A stretch of 64,000 nt of DNA from CBDUEF01 sp018063485. Lineage in GTDB: Bacteria > Pseudomonadota > Alphaproteobacteria > Rhodobacterales > Rhodobacteraceae. Positions 20,390-29,054 of the stretch are shown in pieces. The stretch covers positions 1-64,000 of the forward strand of contig JBAOID010000021.1 of the NCBI GenBank assembly GCA_037045435.1. Reading direction: 5' to 3'. The notes below the pieces were generated by a model. The model was not told the origin of the DNA. It was given only the letters and a program-made list of their open reading frames with translations, and made no database searches. How positions within the stretch are numbered: position 1 is the stretch's first letter; each line of letters starts with the position of its first letter. Both the position numbers and the translations under genes were made by a program.

Positions 20390-20627
20390 GGATCACGGGT
20401 TGCCGCAAGCGAGATGAATGCGCTGGAGCCGGCGTCGATTGAGCAGCAGCGCATTGCGATTTCCCTGTATTCCTTGAGCTTCCAAAGATATTTTCGATCC
20501 GTTGCCTGGTTGGCGAGTGCACAGCAATCGCCGCCCAACGGCTTTCATGCTGCCCTGCGCCATATGATACGATCCGCGCGGCACGCTTGCGCACTTCAGG
20601 TGAATACTCGTTCGTTGATTTGTTCAT
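20390..20627 (-). mobile_element. Transposase debris: IS3-type OrfA start joined to an IS5-type C-terminus
   Basis: From 20627 the minus strand reads MNKSTNEYSPEVRKRAARIV...GQHESRWAAI, the opening of IS3-family OrfA. After about 33 residues it changes to TRQRIENIFG and, in a shifted frame, KLKEYREIAMRC...SAFISLAAT, the typical C-terminus of IS5-family transposases. Neither is complete and no terminal inverted repeats or target duplications are evident. Reads as overlapping remnants of two insertions. Confidence 0.7.
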
Positions 20628-21019
20628 GATGCTCCATCCTGCTCATGAGTTGGAGCCCTCGGCAAACCCGGCGCAGTTCAGTTGTGGCAACGCTGATGCG
20701 GCATTCAACCATGAATTGTTCGGCCAAGTCGCAGCCAATCCAAAGCCAAGCGACCGAGCGGTTACCAAAAGCAGGCCTCGCAAGCAGCCGACCCGGATCG
20801 CCGACTCCATCTGACCAAACCTCCGTGGCGCCGCGTTATTCATGCCAGTTCGGCATCAATAATGGCGAAACCAGCACACCTCACTGGCGCTTTTCCAGCC
20901 TAGGCTCTCATCGTGACGTTTTTCGGCCCAGCCCGATGAGCGGAAAGTGAAGGGACTTAAACCCGAGGCGAGCTGCGGAATACAACCGATCAGTCGCCGC
21001 CAACAGCAGGAGAGATGAA
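20628..21019. other. Non-coding stretch between IS debris and the ABC importer
   Basis: About 390 bases without a supportable gene; short frames on both strands have no recognisable family, and codon use is not convincing. Probably eroded mobile-element sequence plus the promoter of the importer operon. An AGGAGAG ribosome site (21008-21014) ends it. I see no clear sigma-70 boxes. Confidence 0.5.
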
Positions 21020-22291
21020 TTGGAAAACGTGAAAACTGCGGCGTCTGTCAACCGCCGCACGATGCTAAAGACCCTCGCCGGTGCCGGGGTAGGTTCAGTT
21101 CTGGGGGCGCCGATGATCTGGGCGCAAAGCCTCAAGGACGTGTCTTTGATGCATGTCGGCCCCTCCTATTCGATCTTTGCAGATGTCGCTGCGGCCGCCA
21201 GCGCTGACCTTGGTTTCAAGGTTGAAATGCAGAACGCATGGACCGATGCGATCATGGCGCGCGTGATCGGCCAGCCCGAAACCATCGACATTGCCGATCT
21301 GGAGTTCTGGGCGCTGCAGCGCATCTGGCGCAGCGAGAAGCTGCAAACCATCGACACGGCCAAGATCACCAACTGGGACAAGATCATCCCGCTGTTCCGT
21401 GAAGGCAAGAATTTCGACGGCTCGGATATGTCGCGCCAGGGCACCATGCCGTTTGAGGTGCAATTTGCAGATGGCACCGGCTTTGCCGCCGCCGCGAATG
21501 GCAAGGCGACGATGATGCCAACCATCCTCAACGCCGACACGCTGGGGATACGCCCCGATCTGATTGGCCGCGATGTGACCTCTTGGGCAGAACTTCTAAA
21601 CCCCGAGTTCAAGGGCAAGGTCGCGTTGATCAACGTGCCGCAAATTGGCATCATGGATGCCGCCATGGCGATCGAGGCGCGGGGCGACATGACCTATGTC
21701 GACAAAGGCAACATGACACGGGCCGAGATCGACCAGACCATCGCCATCCTGATCAAGGCCAAGCAAGACGGCCAGTTCCGCGCCTTCTGGTCCAGTTTCG
21801 ACGAGTCGGTGAACTTCATGGCCTCGGGCGAGGTGGTGATCCAGTCGATGTGGTCGCCGGCGGTAACTGCGGTGCGCAGCCGGGGAATTGATTGCGTCTA
21901 CAAGGGCTTGAACGAAGGATATCGTGGTTGGGGTAACGGGCTTGGCCTGATGAGCCACCTTGAGGGGATCAAGCTTGAGGCGGCCTACGAATACCTCAAC
22001 TGGATGCTGACCGGGCCTTATGGTGCCTTTGTCGCGCGGCAGGGCTATTATTCGGCTGTGCCCGAAACCACCCGAGCCAGCCTGTCGCCCGAGGAATGGG
22101 ATTACTGGTACGACGGCAAGCCGGCTGCCGTGGAAATCAAGGATCCCTTTGGCGCCGTGATGGAACAGCCCGGCCGCGTCCGCGACGGCGGCAGCTTTGC
22201 AGACCGCATCGGCAGTATCCGCTGCTGGAACACCACCATGGACGAGGGCGAATACCTCGTGCAGCGCTGGAACGATTTCGTAGCCTCCTGA
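21020..22291 (+). CDS. Extracellular solute-binding protein, spermidine/putrescine-like (Tat signal)
   Basis: 423-residue family-1 periplasmic binding protein. Begins with TTG at 21020, five bases after AGGAGAG; an ATG at 21015 is out of frame, and a GTG at 21029 is an alternative. The twin-arginine signal NRRTMLKTLAGAG is followed by a hydrophobic stretch and a cleavage-like A-P-M-I-W-A-Q site. Lobe features include GTMPFEVQFADGTG, LNPEFKGKVALINVPQIG and a C-terminal WNDF. First gene of a four-gene importer; ligand unknown but the context suggests a nitrogenous substrate of the hydantoinase enzymes downstream. Confidence 0.88.
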   Translation: MENVKTAASVNRRTMLKTLAGAGVGSVLGAPMIWAQSLKDVSLMHVGPSYSIFADVAAAASADLGFKVEMQNAWTDAIMARVIGQPETIDIADLEFWALQRIWRSEKLQTIDTAKITNWDKIIPLFREGKNFDGSDMSRQGTMPFEVQFADGTGFAAAANGKATMMPTILNADTLGIRPDLIGRDVTSWAELLNPEFKGKVALINVPQIGIMDAAMAIEARGDMTYVDKGNMTRAEIDQTIAILIKAKQDGQFRAFWSSFDESVNFMASGEVVIQSMWSPAVTAVRSRGIDCVYKGLNEGYRGWGNGLGLMSHLEGIKLEAAYEYLNWMLTGPYGAFVARQGYYSAVPETTRASLSPEEWDYWYDGKPAAVEIKDPFGAVMEQPGRVRDGGSFADRIGSIRCWNTTMDEGEYLVQRWNDFVAS

Positions 22292-22300
22292 TCCCCAACA

Positions 22301-22326
22301 GGCCCCCTTCACGGGGGGCCGCTTTT
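22301..22326 (+). terminator. Intercistronic stem-loop after the binding-protein gene
   Basis: GGCCCCC (22301-22307) / GGGGGCC (22314-22320) with a short loop, followed by GCTTTTT. Intrinsic-terminator-like, yet located within an operon 14 bases before the permease start; it probably attenuates read-through so the binding protein is made in excess. Confidence 0.7.
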
Positions 22327-22339
22327 TCACGAGGTTCCC

Positions 22340-23194
22340 ATGACCCCCAACCGCCTGTCGCAGTTTTCCGTGCTGCCCTTCGCCATGATCCTGATCGTAT
22401 TCAGCGGGCTGCCCCTGCTCATGGTCATGCTTTTGTCATTCTGGACATTTGACGGGCTGCAATACCGGGCAGACTTCACAATCGCCAACTTTGTCGCTGT
22501 CTTTGCCTCGCCTACGACATGGCGGGTGTTTGCCAACACGCTGCGGTATGCCGCGATTACCTGGGCCGTCACACTCGTCTTGGGCTTTGCTGTCAGCTTT
22601 TACCTCGTCTTTCATGTGCGAAACCTGAAACTGCAAATCGGGCTGTTTTTGCTGTGTACGATCCCATTCTGGACCTCAACCGTGATCCGAATGATCAGCT
22701 GGATCCCGTTTCTGGGACGTGAGGGTCTTTTCAACACCGGTCTGATGCAACTGGGACTGATCCACCAACCGCTTGAGTTTCTTCTGTTTTCCGACTTTGC
22801 AGTGATCCTGACCTATGTGAACCTGTTCACCTTGTTCATGATCGTGCCGATCTTCAACGCCATGGCCAAGATCGACAAGAACGTGATCGAGGCCGCATTG
22901 GATGCGGGCGCCACCGGCTTTCAAATCTTGCGAACCATCATCATTCCGCTCAGCCGCACTGGCATCGCCTTGGGCACAATCTTTGTGGTGACCCTGGTGA
23001 TGGGCGATTTCTTCGTGGTGCGGGTGATGAGCGGCGGGCAATCCTCGACGGTCGTATCGGCGATGAAGAATAACCTCGACCAGATGTATTACCCGCAAGC
23101 CGCCGCAATGGCTGTGCTGTTGATCGCGGTGGTGTTGGGCATGGTGGCGGCCATTCTGCGCGTCGTGGACGTGCGGGCCGAACTGGCGAAATAG
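22340..23194 (+). CDS. ABC transporter permease, PotB-like
   Basis: 284-residue inner-membrane permease with six hydrophobic segments. The cytoplasmic EAA coupling loop is NVIEAALDAGATGFQILRTIIIPLS near residues 180-203. WTSTVIRMISWIPFLGREG is typical of the spermidine/putrescine subclass. Second gene of the importer; RBS GAGG-type just before the start. Confidence 0.92.
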   Translation: MTPNRLSQFSVLPFAMILIVFSGLPLLMVMLLSFWTFDGLQYRADFTIANFVAVFASPTTWRVFANTLRYAAITWAVTLVLGFAVSFYLVFHVRNLKLQIGLFLLCTIPFWTSTVIRMISWIPFLGREGLFNTGLMQLGLIHQPLEFLLFSDFAVILTYVNLFTLFMIVPIFNAMAKIDKNVIEAALDAGATGFQILRTIIIPLSRTGIALGTIFVVTLVMGDFFVVRVMSGGQSSTVVSAMKNNLDQMYYPQAAAMAVLLIAVVLGMVAAILRVVDVRAELAK

Positions 23195-23203
23195 GAGACG
23201 GCA

Positions 23204-24004
23204 ATGCAATCAAAGCTGACATTCTGGGCGCTGACCATCTTCTTTATCCTGTTTGTCCTGTTCCTTTATGGCCCGATGATCGCCATCTTCGTTCTGTCGT
23301 TTCAAGGGCCGACAGGTGGCATGACCTTCCCCTTGCGGGGTGTCTCGCTGCACTGGTTCGCAGATCTTATTGAAAGCACCCGCTACGGTGACCTTGGTGG
23401 AGCCTTCAAACGCTCGATCATCCTTGGCCTGGTGGCAATGCTGATCACTGTCACCGTGTCTTTCTTTGCGGGCCTTGGGTTTCGGCGCAAATTTCGCGGA
23501 TCGGGAGCGTTGTTTTATCTGGCCATCATCTCGCTGGTGATGCCGGGCATCCTGACCGGGCTGGGTATTGGCACCTTGTTCGCCTCGCTTGGCCTGCAAC
23601 CCAACTGGTTGATTTCGGGACTTGGCGCGCATCTGACCTGGACGTTGCCGTTTGGCCTGTTGATCATGTTTGCTGTCTTGAACCGTTTCAACGGCAGTTG
23701 GGAAGAGGCCGCCCGCGATGCGGGAGCGACGCGGACTCAGGTTCTGAAAGAGGTCACATTGCCCATCCTTTTCCCCGGCCTGATCGCCGTGGCCTTGTTT
23801 GGTCTGACGCTGTCTTACGACGAGTTTCCCCGGTCGCTGTTGACGGTCGGCACCAAGAACACGCTGCCAATTCAGGTTGCGGCACTGACGTCGAACGTCA
23901 CCACCCCTGCGCTCTACGCCATTGGCACGCTGACGACCGCCCTCAGCCTGTTGATCATCGTCGCCGCATTTTCCGCCATCGCCCTGACGCGGCGCAAGCG
24001 CTAA
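23204..24004 (+). CDS. ABC transporter permease, PotC-like
   Basis: 266-residue partner permease, six hydrophobic segments, EAA loop WEEAARDAGATRTQVLKEVTLP near residues 166-187. Nine bases after the PotB-like stop with GGAGACGG as ribosome site. Forms the heterodimeric channel with the preceding permease. Confidence 0.92.
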   Translation: MQSKLTFWALTIFFILFVLFLYGPMIAIFVLSFQGPTGGMTFPLRGVSLHWFADLIESTRYGDLGGAFKRSIILGLVAMLITVTVSFFAGLGFRRKFRGSGALFYLAIISLVMPGILTGLGIGTLFASLGLQPNWLISGLGAHLTWTLPFGLLIMFAVLNRFNGSWEEAARDAGATRTQVLKEVTLPILFPGLIAVALFGLTLSYDEFPRSLLTVGTKNTLPIQVAALTSNVTTPALYAIGTLTTALSLLIIVAAFSAIALTRRKR

Positions 24005-24019
24005 TCAAAGGATAATCCC

Positions 24020-25132
24020 ATGAGCAAAGTCGGTGAAATCACCCTTGAAAAAGTCACCCGGCGCTATGGTGCGGTGACGGCTGTGAATGCTGTTGATCAG
24101 GTGATCGAGGGCGGCAGCTATTGCTGCATGATTGGCCCCTCGGGTTGCGGTAAATCCACCTTGCTGCGGATGATTGCGGGGCACGAGACGCTCAGCTCTG
24201 GCCGCATCCTGATTGGCGGCAAGGACGTCACTCATGTGCGGACCGGCGAACGGGGAACCGCGCTGATGTTTCAGAATTATGCGTTGTTCCCACATCTGAG
24301 TCTGACCGACAATGTGGCCTTTCCCCTGAAAATCCATGGTGTTGGCGCCGAACGACGCGACCGTGCGCGCGAAATGCTGGACCGCGTTCAACTGGGCCAT
24401 ATGGCCGACCGCATGCCCTCGCAACTTTCGGGGGGCCAGCAGCAAAGGGTGGCGCTGGCGCGGGCTCTGATCACCAACCCGCAGGTCTTGCTGTTGGATG
24501 AGCCTTTGTCGGCACTCGATGAGTTCCTGCGCCTGCGCATGCGGGTGGAACTGAAGCGGTTGCAAAATGACCTTGGCATCACCTTCATCCACGTCACCCA
24601 CACCCAGCCCGAAGCCATCGCCTTGGCCGACAAAGTTATCGTGATGGATCATGGCATCATCGAGCAAGCCGGCCCGCCGCGTGACATCTATGACCACCCC
24701 CATTCGCCCTATGTCGCGCGTTTCATGGGCGGGCAGAATGTGGTTTGCGCCAAGGTTCTTGTCGCCAGCGATCAGATCGAAGCCGAAAGCGCCACGGGGG
24801 GCCGCTTTGCCTTTGCCCCGCGCGCTGCGGTGCGGGCCGGGCAAGACATCCGCTTTGCCGTCCGACGCGACAAGATCCGGCTGGAGCCGGGGCAGGCCAT
24901 GGCCTCTAACGCCATGCCCGGCAAAGTGGTCAACGTCGAATATCAAGGCACCTTCGTGAAAGTCGAACTCGCCACGGCGCAAGCTGACGAATTCGTGGCC
25001 TATCTGCCGGAGGCGGATTTCTTCGCCAAGCCGTTGAAATTCGGCGACGAGGTTGTGGCCCGCTGGTTGCCACAAGATGTCTGCATGCTGGTCGGCAGCA
25101 ATAACTCATCTGGCGACGCGCTGGCCCATTAG
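24020..25132 (+). CDS. ABC transporter ATP-binding protein, PotA-like
   Basis: 370-residue ATPase: Walker A GPSGCGKST (about residues 40-48), Q-loop FQNYALFPHLS, signature LSGGQQQRVALARAL, Walker B VLLLDEPLSALD, and switch His in THTQPEA. The C-terminal 120 residues form the TOBE-type regulatory domain. Completes the SBP-permease-permease-ATPase importer. Its stop overlaps the stop of the convergent LysR gene by 4 bases. Confidence 0.93.
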   Translation: MSKVGEITLEKVTRRYGAVTAVNAVDQVIEGGSYCCMIGPSGCGKSTLLRMIAGHETLSSGRILIGGKDVTHVRTGERGTALMFQNYALFPHLSLTDNVAFPLKIHGVGAERRDRAREMLDRVQLGHMADRMPSQLSGGQQQRVALARALITNPQVLLLDEPLSALDEFLRLRMRVELKRLQNDLGITFIHVTHTQPEAIALADKVIVMDHGIIEQAGPPRDIYDHPHSPYVARFMGGQNVVCAKVLVASDQIEAESATGGRFAFAPRAAVRAGQDIRFAVRRDKIRLEPGQAMASNAMPGKVVNVEYQGTFVKVELATAQADEFVAYLPEADFFAKPLKFGDEVVARWLPQDVCMLVGSNNSSGDALAH

Positions 25133-26046
25133 GGCGTGCGGTCACCCTTAGGCCGTCGCACAAGCTCTCTTGCGACGGCCACGAAGTTCATCAAGGCCGG
25201 GTTCTTGTAAGCCCGGTTCCACACCAGCAGGGTCTGCACCTGCGCCGTGCAATCGGAAATGGGTTTGGTCATGATGGCGCGGGGCTGAAACCGAGCAATG
25301 GACTGCGCGTAGACCGACACACCAAGCCCCTCTGATACCAGACTCAGAATGCCCATTGCGTTGGACGCTTCATATTTGATCTGCACTTGCTGTCCGGCCT
25401 GCGCAAATGTGTCCAACACGAACTGACGAAAGAAGTCCCATTCGGCGATACTGCCCAGAACCATGGGACAGTGCGCCAGATCCGCCAAAGTCACATCGGC
25501 TCGGGTCGAAAGTCGGTGGTTGATTGGCAAGACAGCCACCAGGGGGTCGGAAGACATCTCCAGCACCTCATATTGGGGGTGCTGCAATGGGCCAAGCATA
25601 AAGCCTGCATCAATATTGTTGCGGGCCAACTCGATCTTCTGGCCTTGGGTGCGGATGTATTTCAGTTCCAGATCAATGTCAGGATACCGCTCGGTAAACT
25701 CTCGCACTACACGCGGCATCCATTCGATGGCGGCAAAGGACATATAAGCGATCCGCAGTTGACCACGTTTGCCTTCTGCGGCGATGCGGGCAGCATGAAC
25801 GGCAGAATTTATTTCCGCCCCCAGCAGCCGGGTGCGTTCGTGAAAAATCGTTCCGGCCGCAGTAAGGGACACTTCGCGGGTGGTGCGGCGAATCAGTAGA
25901 TACCCCAGGTTGTCTTCCAGTTGCTTGATCCGTCGAGACAAGGCGGATTGATCAATGGACAAACGCTCTGCGGCGCGCCGGAAACTGAGTTCCACCGCCA
26001 CCACGTTAAAGGCCTCGATATCGCGGGAGCTTGGGGTCTGGGTCAC
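25129..26046 (-). CDS. LysR family transcriptional regulator
   Basis: 305-residue LTTR: N-terminal winged HTH (FNVVAVELSFRRAAERLSIDQSALSRRIKQLED) and a periplasmic-binding-like effector domain. It is embedded between the importer genes and the hydrolase genes and reads toward the importer, with a 146-base divergent gap to the amidohydrolase gene. The likely role is to sense the transported compound and switch on the hydrolase operon, and perhaps the importer (inference from position). Confidence 0.92.
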   Translation of the reverse strand: MTQTPSSRDIEAFNVVAVELSFRRAAERLSIDQSALSRRIKQLEDNLGYLLIRRTTREVSLTAAGTIFHERTRLLGAEINSAVHAARIAAEGKRGQLRIAYMSFAAIEWMPRVVREFTERYPDIDLELKYIRTQGQKIELARNNIDAGFMLGPLQHPQYEVLEMSSDPLVAVLPINHRLSTRADVTLADLAHCPMVLGSIAEWDFFRQFVLDTFAQAGQQVQIKYEASNAMGILSLVSEGLGVSVYAQSIARFQPRAIMTKPISDCTAQVQTLLVWNRAYKNPALMNFVAVARELVRRPKGDRTP

Positions 26047-26192
26047 ACTGCTCTCCTGTCGTGATCCGCATTAAAACAGAGAAAAAAGGATAATTGCAAT
26101 ACTGTCCATAATAGAGGGAAATCCAGCCATTCCATAGCTGCCATCCGGTGGTGCAATAAAGATCATCACCACCGAAAATGAAGGATAGTGGA
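26047..26192. promoter_or_regulatory. Divergent control region between LysR and the amidohydrolase
   Basis: AT-richer 146-base gap holding both start regions. It contains ATTGCAAT (26091-26098) and ATACTGTCCATAAT just after, which could be a LysR T-N11-A type site, though I cannot fix the exact boundaries. AAGGA at 26181-26185 is the ribosome site for the ATG at 26193. Confidence 0.4.
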
Positions 26193-26909
26193 ATGAGCGA
26201 CGTGGATACCAAAGCACTGGACCGCCTTTTGCAACAGGCGTTCGACACTGCTTCGAAACTGTACAAGGAACGCGGATTTCAGCGCCGAGTGGGTTTTGGC
26301 AAACGCCCCGCACTGGTCAGTGTTGACCTTGCCAATGCCTGGACGCGTCCCGGCAATCCTTTCACCTGCGATCAGGAGAAGATGGATAACGAGATCATCC
26401 CCGGCATGCAAAAACTGTTGAAGCACTTCCGCGCCAACAAGTTGCCAGTCGTGCACGTCACGACCGCCTACGAGATTACCGACCGCAACGCCGATTTCAC
26501 CGACATGGGCCTGTGGCACGACAAGATCCCGGTCGAGGTGGTGGACATCAAGAATACCGAGCTTTGGGCCATCGACAGCCGCATTGCGCCGATCCCCGGC
26601 GAATACACGCTGCTGAAAAAGCGCGCCTCGTCGTTCCACGGCACTGAACTTGCGGGCATTCTGCGCGCCAATAACGTGGACACCATCGTCGTGACCGGTG
26701 TGACCGCCTGCGCCTGCGTGCGCCAGACGATCTGTGACGGTATCGCCGACGGCTTCCGCACCATCGCGGCACGCGAAGCGATTGGCGACCGGGTGCCAGG
26801 CGCTGTTGCATGGAACCTTTTCGATATCGACGCCAAGTTTGGCGACGTCGAGTTGGTGAATGACATTTGCAAGAAACTTGACCAAATCGGCAGCCAGAAC
26901 CGCGCCTGA
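26193..26909 (+). CDS. Isochorismatase-fold cysteine hydrolase, N-carbamoylsarcosine amidase-like
   Basis: 238-residue hydrolase that would remove a carbamoyl or amide group. The catalytic triad can be placed: Asp45 (VSVDLANAW), a Lys at 142/143 (LLKKRASSF) and nucleophile Cys175 in GVTACACVRQT. Start at 26193 is preferred over the ATG at 26178 because AAGGA lies 8 bases before it. The family includes N-carbamoylsarcosine amidase of creatinine catabolism; its pairing with HyuA/HyuB, which make N-carbamoyl amino acids from hydantoins, supports that reaction type. Biuret/ureidoacrylate-type substrates are alternatives. Confidence 0.85.
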   Translation: MSDVDTKALDRLLQQAFDTASKLYKERGFQRRVGFGKRPALVSVDLANAWTRPGNPFTCDQEKMDNEIIPGMQKLLKHFRANKLPVVHVTTAYEITDRNADFTDMGLWHDKIPVEVVDIKNTELWAIDSRIAPIPGEYTLLKKRASSFHGTELAGILRANNVDTIVVTGVTACACVRQTICDGIADGFRTIAAREAIGDRVPGAVAWNLFDIDAKFGDVELVNDICKKLDQIGSQNRA

Positions 26910-26920
26910 GGCAATCAAAC

Positions 26921-26942
26921 GGGGCATCCGTCAGGATGCCCC
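26921..26942 (+). terminator. Stem-loop between amidohydrolase and hyuA
   Basis: Perfect 9-bp arms GGGGCATCC (26921-26929) and GGATGCCCC (26934-26942) with loop GTCA. No U-run follows (GCAAATAAAACG), so it may be an attenuator or RNA-stability element within the operon. Confidence 0.6.
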
Positions 26943-26971
26943 GCAAATAAAACGACAGCTGGGAGGCAATG

Positions 26972-29044
26972 ATGGCACGGATAGGCGTGGATGTAGGCGG
27001 AACGAACACCGATCTCGTTCTGGAATGTGACAAGGGCATCTTCTTTCACAAGGTGCCATCGACGCCCAAGGATCAGTCGATTGCGGTGATCCGCGGCGTG
27101 ATGGAAATTTGCGGGCTGGCCGGCATTGCCAAAGAGGCGGTCAGTCTGATCGCGCATGGCACGACAGTTGCCACCAATATCACCATTGAACATAACGGGG
27201 CCGAGGTCGGCATGCTGACCACGCGCGGTTTCCGCGACATTCTGCACATCGGTCGGCACAAGCGGCCGCACAACTTTTCGTTGCACTTTGATGTGCCGTG
27301 GCAGTCAAATCCGCTGGTCAAGCGGCGCAACCGCATCGCTATCACTGAACGCATCCTGCCCCCCTTGGGCGAAGTATCGGTGGCGATGGACGAGGCCGAA
27401 ATCCGCGAAGCCTGTGCTTTGTTCCGCAAACGCGGAATCAAGTCGGTTTGCGTGGGGTTCCTGTTCAGCTTTCTCAACGACTCCCACGAGAAACGGGCGC
27501 GCGAGATCGTGCTGGAAGAAATTCCCGACGCCTATGTCTCGATTTCGTCCGAGGTGGCCAACGTCATCCGTGAATATGAACGCTTCTCCACTGTCGCGAT
27601 GAACGCCTATGTCGGGCCGAAATCGGCACTGTATCTGCGCAACCTTGAGCAAAAGGTACAGGCGGCGGGCATTCCGGCCAAGTTGCGCGTGATCCAGTCC
27701 AACGGCGGAATTTCCACCATTGATGGCTGCGCCAAAAAGCCGGTAGGCATTCTGCTGTCTGGCCCCGCTGGTGGTGTGATTGGTGCCTTGGCCGAGGCGC
27801 GGCTGGCCGGGGTTGAGAATATCCTGACCAATGACATCGGCGGCACCTCGGCCGACATCTCGACCATCGCCGGAGGGCGTATCCGGATTAAGAACCCGCG
27901 TGACACGTTGGTCTCCGGCCATGCTGTAATGGCACCGATGATCGACCTTGAAACCATCGGTGCGGGTGGCGGCTCTATTGCCTATCTGGATTCCGCAGGC
28001 GGCTTTCACGTCGGTCCGCGCTCTGCCGGGTCTGAACCTGGACCGGCCTGCTATGGCCGTGGCGGCACCGAGCCGACAGTAACCGACGCGCAGGTGGTGC
28101 TGGGCCGGATGGACGCAGACAAGTTTCTGGGCGGCGATCTGCCGTTGGACCCGGCACTGTCGCACAAAGCCATCAAGGAGAAGATCGCCGATCCCATGGG
28201 GATTTCGGTGACCGAGGCAGCTTTGGGAATTATCAAGGTCATCAACAACAATATGGCGCTGACCATGCGCGCCAATTCGGTTGCCCGCGGCTATGATCCG
28301 CGCGAATTCAGCCTGATGCCTTTTGGCGGTGCGGGCCCGTTCCATGGCGTGGCTTTGGCCGAACTGGTGTCGGCCAAGGAGGTGCTGGTTCCGCTTGCCC
28401 CAGGCATCACTGCCGCGATGGGTCTGCTTGGGACCAACCTGCAATACGAGCATATCCGCTCGGTCATCACCAATCTCTACACCGCCGACCAAGCCGCGAT
28501 GGACAAAGTCAACGCGGTGGTCGACACTCTTGTCGCCGCCGGAAACCTTGACCTTGACGCCGATGCAATCCCCGCCCCCGACCGGAAATCCGAAGTGATT
28601 GCCGAGGTGCGTTACCACGGCCAGGGCTTTGAGTTGCGCGTTCCCATTCCCGGCGGGCGGCTGACCGAAGGTAACCGGGCCGAGGTCATCAAGGCCTTTC
28701 ATGCCCGCCACACCGCCGATTATGGCTATGCCTTCGACGACGCTTTGGTAGAACTCTACAACATCCGCGTCATTGCCACCGCTGCCGCCCCGCATCTGCA
28801 ACTGCCAAAGGTCGCCAGGGGCAGTCAGGCAGATGTGCCAGCCTCGCTGCTGTACACCCGCGAGACGGTGTTTGACGACGGCTCGACCCACCAGACCCCG
28901 CGCTACGACCGCACCAGGCTGGGTGCCGGTGTCACCGTCGATGGCCCCGCCATTCTGCTTCAGCACAACTCCACCACGCTTTTGCCACCAGGTTACCGGG
29001 CCGAGGTTCTGACCTACGGCAGCCTGCGCATCGCCAAGCATTGA
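26972..29044 (+). CDS. hyuA: Hydantoinase/oxoprolinase subunit A (ATP-dependent N-methylhydantoinase-like)
   Basis: 690-residue ASKHA-fold ATPase subunit. The phosphate loop is IGVDVGGTNTDLVLE at the N-terminus, and the second nucleotide motif TNDIGGTSADIST is near residue 290; IGAGGGSIAYLD follows, then GPACYGRGG and the C-terminal domain. Two ATGs lie in tandem (26969, 26972); the second has better spacing from GGAGG. ATP drives opening of a cyclic amide/imide ring (hydantoins, 5-oxoproline, lactams). Acts with the B subunit 10 bases downstream. Confidence 0.92.
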   Translation: MARIGVDVGGTNTDLVLECDKGIFFHKVPSTPKDQSIAVIRGVMEICGLAGIAKEAVSLIAHGTTVATNITIEHNGAEVGMLTTRGFRDILHIGRHKRPHNFSLHFDVPWQSNPLVKRRNRIAITERILPPLGEVSVAMDEAEIREACALFRKRGIKSVCVGFLFSFLNDSHEKRAREIVLEEIPDAYVSISSEVANVIREYERFSTVAMNAYVGPKSALYLRNLEQKVQAAGIPAKLRVIQSNGGISTIDGCAKKPVGILLSGPAGGVIGALAEARLAGVENILTNDIGGTSADISTIAGGRIRIKNPRDTLVSGHAVMAPMIDLETIGAGGGSIAYLDSAGGFHVGPRSAGSEPGPACYGRGGTEPTVTDAQVVLGRMDADKFLGGDLPLDPALSHKAIKEKIADPMGISVTEAALGIIKVINNNMALTMRANSVARGYDPREFSLMPFGGAGPFHGVALAELVSAKEVLVPLAPGITAAMGLLGTNLQYEHIRSVITNLYTADQAAMDKVNAVVDTLVAAGNLDLDADAIPAPDRKSEVIAEVRYHGQGFELRVPIPGGRLTEGNRAEVIKAFHARHTADYGYAFDDALVELYNIRVIATAAAPHLQLPKVARGSQADVPASLLYTRETVFDDGSTHQTPRYDRTRLGAGVTVDGPAILLQHNSTTLLPPGYRAEVLTYGSLRIAKH

Positions 29045-29054
29045 GGATCACATC

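Noticed and set aside
19225..20538. BMP binding protein starting at 20538 (437 codons)
   Set aside because: The N-terminal extension is out-of-place transposase debris; a proper signal peptide begins at 20220.
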